Below are positions 60,235 to 64,000 of a DNA stretch of 64,000 nt, in pieces. How positions within the stretch are numbered: position 1 is the stretch's first letter; every line of letters starts with the position of its first letter. The notes beneath the pieces were generated by a model that had not been told where the DNA came from, made no database searches, and worked only from the letters and a program-made list of their open reading frames with translations. The stretch lies in the NCBI GenBank assembly GCA_030645235.1, contig JAUSMV010000005.1, forward strand, positions 124,001 to 188,000. The letters run 5' to 3'. Position numbers and translations under genes: made by a program. Source of the DNA: Parvibaculum sp. Lineage in GTDB: Bacteria > Pseudomonadota > Alphaproteobacteria > Parvibaculales > Parvibaculaceae.

Positions 60235-61359
60235 ATGAGCAAAGACGACGATCAGATTCCCGAAAGCGACCGGCTGGGTGAGTTCCCCCATCCGCGCGAA
60301 ACCATGAGCCTGCTCGGCCAGCGCGATGCTGAACTCACCATCTTCGATGCTTTCATGTCGGGCCGCATGCATCACGCATGGTTGCTCACCGGCCCCAAGG
60401 GCATCGGCAAGGCGACGCTCGCTTACCGCGCCGCACGCTTCGTGCTTCGTCATGGCGCACCGGAAGTGGCGAGTGCCGCCCGCGCCCGCGATCTCGAAAC
60501 GCCCGCCGATCATCCCGTCGCCCGTCAGCTTGCAGCAGGCAGTCACCCCAACGTGCTCACCTTGCGTCGTCCCTATGACGACAAAACCAAACGCTTCAAG
60601 ACCGTTCTCACGGTTGATGAAGTCCGCCGCACGGCAAGCTTCTTCGGTATGAGTGCAGGGGCAGGGGGCTGGCGCATCGCCATCATCGACGCCGCCGACG
60701 ACATGAATGTCAGCGCCGAAAACGCGATCCTCAAAATTCTCGAAGAACCGCCGCCGCAATGCCTGTTTTTCGTCATCGCACATCAGCCGGGACGTCTGCT
60801 CCCAACCATCCGCTCACGTTGCCGCACACTACGCATGACACCGCTGCCTGCGTCTGATGTCGCGTCCATCCTCGCCGCCAATGATATCAAAGGCAGCGAT
60901 GCAACACGCCTCTCCATCGCGCGCCTGTCAGAAGGCAGCGCCGGTCGGGCACTCGCCATTGCCGATGGCGGCGGTCTCGATCTCTATGCTGAGATCGTCG
61001 CACTGCTCATGGCACTACCACGTCTCGACATCAAAGCACTCCATAAGCTCGCTGACAAAGTTGCGCGGCGCGGCGCCGATGACGCATGGGCAACCGGCAT
61101 TGATCTTCTAAGTGACTGGTTACAAAGGCTTGTCCGCATCGGGGCAGGGGCGGCCCATCAGCCCGAATTAGTCAATGGCGAAGCCGCCGCCATGTCGCGG
61201 CTCGCCCGTTCCGCTGACCTTGATCGCTGGGTCGAGGTGTGGGAAAAGATCACCCAATCCGTCGCCCGTGCCGAGGCGCTCAATACGGATCGCAAGCTTG
61301 TGATCCTCAACATATTCGCGATGTTGGAAAGCGTTGCAGGCGAACGGACACACGCTTAA
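60235..61359 (+). CDS. holB: DNA polymerase III subunit delta'
   Basis: This 374-residue AAA+ clamp-loader subunit has WLLTGPKGIGKATLAYRAA (P-loop with GKA in place of GKT, as usual in degenerate delta'), RFKTVLTVDEVRRTASFFG, IAIIDAADDMNVSAENAILKILEEPP (Walker B/sensor 1) and IRSRCRTLRM (SRC motif). It is part of the clamp loader that places the beta clamp on DNA. It is the natural follower of tmk in this class and is here separated from it by ~8.8 kb. A 43-bp gap leads to metG. Confidence 0.92.
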   Translation: MSKDDDQIPESDRLGEFPHPRETMSLLGQRDAELTIFDAFMSGRMHHAWLLTGPKGIGKATLAYRAARFVLRHGAPEVASAARARDLETPADHPVARQLAAGSHPNVLTLRRPYDDKTKRFKTVLTVDEVRRTASFFGMSAGAGGWRIAIIDAADDMNVSAENAILKILEEPPPQCLFFVIAHQPGRLLPTIRSRCRTLRMTPLPASDVASILAANDIKGSDATRLSIARLSEGSAGRALAIADGGGLDLYAEIVALLMALPRLDIKALHKLADKVARRGADDAWATGIDLLSDWLQRLVRIGAGAAHQPELVNGEAAAMSRLARSADLDRWVEVWEKITQSVARAEALNTDRKLVILNIFAMLESVAGERTHA

Positions 61360-61402
61360 TCGCGATCACTAGTATTCAAGTACATCCCAGGTTCCGGTTC
61401 AT

Positions 61403-62986
61403 ATGACGTCGAGCAAAAATTTCTACATCACGACAGCCATTTCCTATCCCAATGGCGCGCCCCATATCGGCCATGCCTATGAGCTGATCTCGACAGACGT
61501 GATCGCGCGCTTCAAGCGCCTCGATGGTCACAACGTCCATTTCCTCACCGGCGTCGATGACCACGGCATCAAAATGGTCCTGACGGCAAAGGCGCGCGGC
61601 ATGACCGCCGAAGAGCTTGCCGACGAAATGGCACCAAAATTCAAAGCCATGGCCGAGCGGCTCAATGCGTCAAATGATGATTTCATCCGCACAACCGAAA
61701 AGCGCCACGAGAAAGCCTGTCAGGCGATCTGGAAAGCCATTGCTGCCAATGCAAGCACACGCGGTTCCGACATCTATCTCGACAAATACAAAGGCTGGTA
61801 TTCCGTCCGCGACGAAGCATTCTACGATGAAGACGAACTCACTGCTGACGAGAACGGCGAGAAGCTCGCACCCACAGGTACACCCGTCGAATGGATGGAA
61901 GACGAAACCTACTTCTTCCGTCTGTCGGACTACGAAGAGCGTCTGCTCAAACATTACGAAGACAATCCTGATTTTATTCAGCCCGCCTCACGCCGCAATG
62001 AAGTCATAGCCTTCGTCAAACGCGGCCTGACAGATCTCTCAATTTCCCGCTCCAAAGAAAAACTCGACTGGGGCATCGACGTACCGGGCGACAACAAGCA
62101 CGTCATGTACGTCTGGTTCGATGCGCTGACCAATTACATCACCGGGCTCGGCTATCCCGACACTGAAGCAAAACTCTTCAAGCGCTTCTGGCCTGCGGAT
62201 GCCCATATCATCGGCAAAGACGTTGTGCGCTTCCATGCGATCATCTGGCCCGCCATGCTCATGGCCGCCAAGATCGAACTCCCCAAACGCGTCTTCGGTC
62301 ACGGTTTTCTCTATAACCGCGGCGAGAAAATGTCGAAGTCACTGGGCAATGTCATTGACCCATTCTCGATCACCGATGCATACGGCGTCGATCCCGTGCG
62401 CTATTTCTTCTGTCGCGAAGTGCCTTACGGTGCCGACGGAGCCTATAGCCATGAAGCCATCGTCAACCGCTGCAATGCCGATTTGGCCAATGACATCGGC
62501 AATCTCGCACAACGCTCGCTTTCCATGATCGGCAAAAACTGCGACGGCAAAGTTCCGTTCCGTAGCTCCTTCAGCGACGAAGACAACGAGTTGCTCCGCT
62601 CCGCCGCCGGCCTGCTCGAAACTGTCCGTGGACAGATGGAAAAATTCGAGATCCACAATTATCTGGCCTCGGTCTTTCAGGTCGTCAGCGACGCCAACCG
62701 CTATTTCGCTGGCCAAGAACCCTGGGCTCTGAAAAAGACCGACCCCGAACGCATGGCGACAGTCCTCTACGTGACGATTGAAGTCGTGCGTTACGCCGCA
62801 ATCCTCTTGCAGCCTGTCGTGCCTGCCTCCGCCGCCAAGCTTCTCGATCTTTTGGGCGTGGACGAGGGCGATCGCAGCTTTGAAGACCTCGACGGCTCGC
62901 CGCTGAAACCCGGCACGCCACTCCCCGTACCGACAGGTGTGTTCCCTCGCCTCGTCGATGTGACGGAAGCAACAGCTAAAGAGTAA
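61403..62986 (+). CDS. metG: Methionine--tRNA ligase
   Basis: This 527-residue class I synthetase has HIGH as [11 protein letters not shown] (residues 17–27), the connective-peptide region, KMSKSLGN (about residues 311–318) and the anticodon-binding helical domain ending in [10 protein letters not shown]. No C-terminal Trbp111-like tRNA-binding domain is present, as in many Alphaproteobacteria. It charges tRNA-Met for initiation and elongation. The start ATG at 61403 is 43 bp after holB, and 11 bp separate it from tatD. Confidence 0.95.
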   Translation: MTSSKNFYITTAISYPNGAPHIGHAYELISTDVIARFKRLDGHNVHFLTGVDDHGIKMVLTAKARGMTAEELADEMAPKFKAMAERLNASNDDFIRTTEKRHEKACQAIWKAIAANASTRGSDIYLDKYKGWYSVRDEAFYDEDELTADENGEKLAPTGTPVEWMEDETYFFRLSDYEERLLKHYEDNPDFIQPASRRNEVIAFVKRGLTDLSISRSKEKLDWGIDVPGDNKHVMYVWFDALTNYITGLGYPDTEAKLFKRFWPADAHIIGKDVVRFHAIIWPAMLMAAKIELPKRVFGHGFLYNRGEKMSKSLGNVIDPFSITDAYGVDPVRYFFCREVPYGADGAYSHEAIVNRCNADLANDIGNLAQRSLSMIGKNCDGKVPFRSSFSDEDNELLRSAAGLLETVRGQMEKFEIHNYLASVFQVVSDANRYFAGQEPWALKKTDPERMATVLYVTIEVVRYAAILLQPVVPASAAKLLDLLGVDEGDRSFEDLDGSPLKPGTPLPVPTGVFPRLVDVTEATAKE

Positions 62987-62997
62987 GTGAGCCTCCC

Positions 62998-63801
62998 GTG
63001 AAACCCGTCCTCGTAGATAGCCATTGTCACCTCGACTTCCCTGACTTCGCGTCCGAAGTCGATCAGGTCGTTGCGCGCGCGGGCGAAGCGGGCATCGGTC
63101 TCATGGTGACGATCTCCACCAAGGTCAGCGAGTTCGACCGCATTCTCGCCATCGCCGAACGCTTCCCCAATGTCTATTGCTCGGTCGGCATCCACCCGCA
63201 TGAAGCCGCAACCGAACCAGACACCGACGCCGCGCGCCTCATCGAACTTGCCAAACACCCCAAGGTCGTCGGCATCGGCGAAACAGGTCTCGACTATTTC
63301 TACGAGCACAGCCCGCGCGAACCGCAACAGCGTTGCTTCCGCGCCCACATCACCGCCGCGCGCGAAACAGGTCTGCCACTCATCGTCCATACGCGCGACG
63401 CCGACGATGACACGGCTTCGATCCTGTCCGAAGAAATGGGGAAGGGCGCTTTTACCGGCCTCCTCCATTGTTTCACATCGAGCGAGAAGCTCGCGCGTCA
63501 TGCCCTTGGCCTCGGCTTCTACATTTCGCTCTCCGGCATCCTGACGTTTAAGAGCGCCGCCGAATTACAAGTGACCGCCGCAGGCGTACCGCTCGACCGT
63601 CTGCTGGTCGAAACCGATGCGCCATATTTGGCTCCCGTACCCAAACGCGGCAAACGTAATGAGCCGTCTTTTGTCGTCCACACGGCTGCCAAACTCGCCG
63701 AGCTTAAGAACGTTTCCGGTGACGAGTTGGCGCTTCAGACATCTGAAAACTTCCTGCGGCTCTTTTCCCGCGTGCCGCGCGAGGCTGTGTTCCGCCCATG
63801 A
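62998..63801 (+). CDS. TatD family metal-dependent hydrolase
   Basis: This 267-residue TIM-barrel hydrolase (start GTG 62998, KPVLVDSHCHLDFPDF) has metal ligands in SHCHLD, the conserved GIGETGLDYFYEHSP, PLIVHTRDADDD and LVETDAPYLAP. TatD enzymes are 3'–5' exonucleases or deoxyribonucleases with DNA-repair roles in some bacteria. It overlaps the following MBL gene by 4 bp and is co-transcribed with metG, its common partner. Confidence 0.92.
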   Translation: MKPVLVDSHCHLDFPDFASEVDQVVARAGEAGIGLMVTISTKVSEFDRILAIAERFPNVYCSVGIHPHEAATEPDTDAARLIELAKHPKVVGIGETGLDYFYEHSPREPQQRCFRAHITAARETGLPLIVHTRDADDDTASILSEEMGKGAFTGLLHCFTSSEKLARHALGLGFYISLSGILTFKSAAELQVTAAGVPLDRLLVETDAPYLAPVPKRGKRNEPSFVVHTAAKLAELKNVSGDELALQTSENFLRLFSRVPREAVFRP

Positions 63802-64000
63802 AAATGCGCGTCACCATTCTCGGTTGTGGTTCCTCCGGCGGCGTGCCTCGCATCGGCAACGTCTGGGGTGCCTGCGATCCAAAGGAACCGCGCAACCGTC
63901 GCCGCCGTTGCTCGCTTCTCGTTGAGCAATGGGATCAGGACGAAAGCCAAAAGACGACAGTACTCGTCGATACATCACCCGACATGCGCGATCAGTTGCT
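63798..64000 (+). CDS. MBL fold metallo-hydrolase, N-terminal part
   Basis: The gene starts at ATG 63798 overlapping the tatD stop, and runs off the window after ~67 residues. It opens MKMRVTILGCGSSGGVPRIG, the first strand and loop of the PhnP/RNase-Z-like metallo-beta-lactamase group, then WGACDPKEPRNRRRRCSLLV and LVDTSPDMRDQL. The HxHxDH metal site lies beyond the edge. Position after tatD is conserved in Alphaproteobacteria. Confidence 0.88.
   Translation, partial: MKMRVTILGCGSSGGVPRIGNVWGACDPKEPRNRRRRCSLLVEQWDQDESQKTTVLVDTSPDMRDQL

Noticed and set aside
1-64000. CRISPR array
   Set aside because: No run of regularly spaced direct repeats with unique spacers and no cas genes were seen.

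Overview
The window looks like chromosome of an alphaproteobacterium, probably of the Hyphomicrobiales/Parvibaculum kind. This rests on gene content: IalB-family, SdhE, FrnE-like DsbA, DUF502, DUF3309 and CsbD proteins, a rhizobial-type SqdB, and the order rlpA–D,D-carboxypeptidase–tmk–holB–metG–tatD–MBL. Base composition is moderately GC-rich. I see no phage genes, insertion sequences or CRISPR array. One tRNA (Ser-UGA) is present and no rRNA.

Layout. 1–4.2 kb: the end of an unidentified protein, a PAS-like protein, and a minus-strand run of crotonase, DUF6285, APH-type phosphotransferase and a DUF7064-like protein. 4.4–11.1 kb: DUF502, recG, sdhE and mfd. 11.1–14.2 kb: repeat-rich, with two kinds of intergenic repeat, an FrnE-like oxidoreductase, an SDR, and two tandem copies of a small membrane-protein gene that carry a copy of the SDR 3' end. 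14.2–34.6 kb: an acyl-CoA/carboxylate catabolism district. It holds two AMP-forming ligases, an alpha-methylacyl-CoA racemase-type CaiB/BaiF protein, a VOC protein, nitronate monooxygenase, an orphan YejA-like binding protein, an old yellow enzyme, a Chloroflexus-type malyl-CoA lyase, two paralogous MFS carriers around a gamma-carbonic-anhydrase-like protein, a GST, twin cysteine-rich secreted proteins, a PaaI-type thioesterase and an AraC regulator.

35.1–44.0 kb: a stress and envelope district of small proteins (CsbD, DUF3309, SYLF, Dps, several small exported or membrane proteins, a PAP2 phosphatase). It is arranged around a 1469-residue regulator that fuses CheB, CheR, coiled coil, PAS, histidine kinase, two receivers and a LuxR-type DNA-binding domain. 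An 18-bp sequence occurs identically in the promoter regions of DUF3309 and SYLF, and a related copy lies before a third membrane-protein gene. This is the best candidate in the window for an undescribed regulatory system. 44.0–48.3 kb: tRNA-Ser, a THP-type histidine phosphatase, a DHA2 efflux carrier, a histidine-rich membrane protein and an MmgE/PrpD protein.

48.5–64 kb: the conserved cell-wall/replication/translation cluster rlpA, D,D-carboxypeptidase, tmk, holB, metG, tatD and an MBL protein. Between tmk and holB it is split by about 8.8 kb holding SqdB, a second epimerase, a glycosyltransferase, a flippase, a methyltransferase, a large membrane protein and an M23 peptidase. The glycan genes look more A+T-rich than their surroundings and are probably an acquired surface-glycan module. 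Its right end carries the second copy of an intergenic element whose first copy follows mfd.
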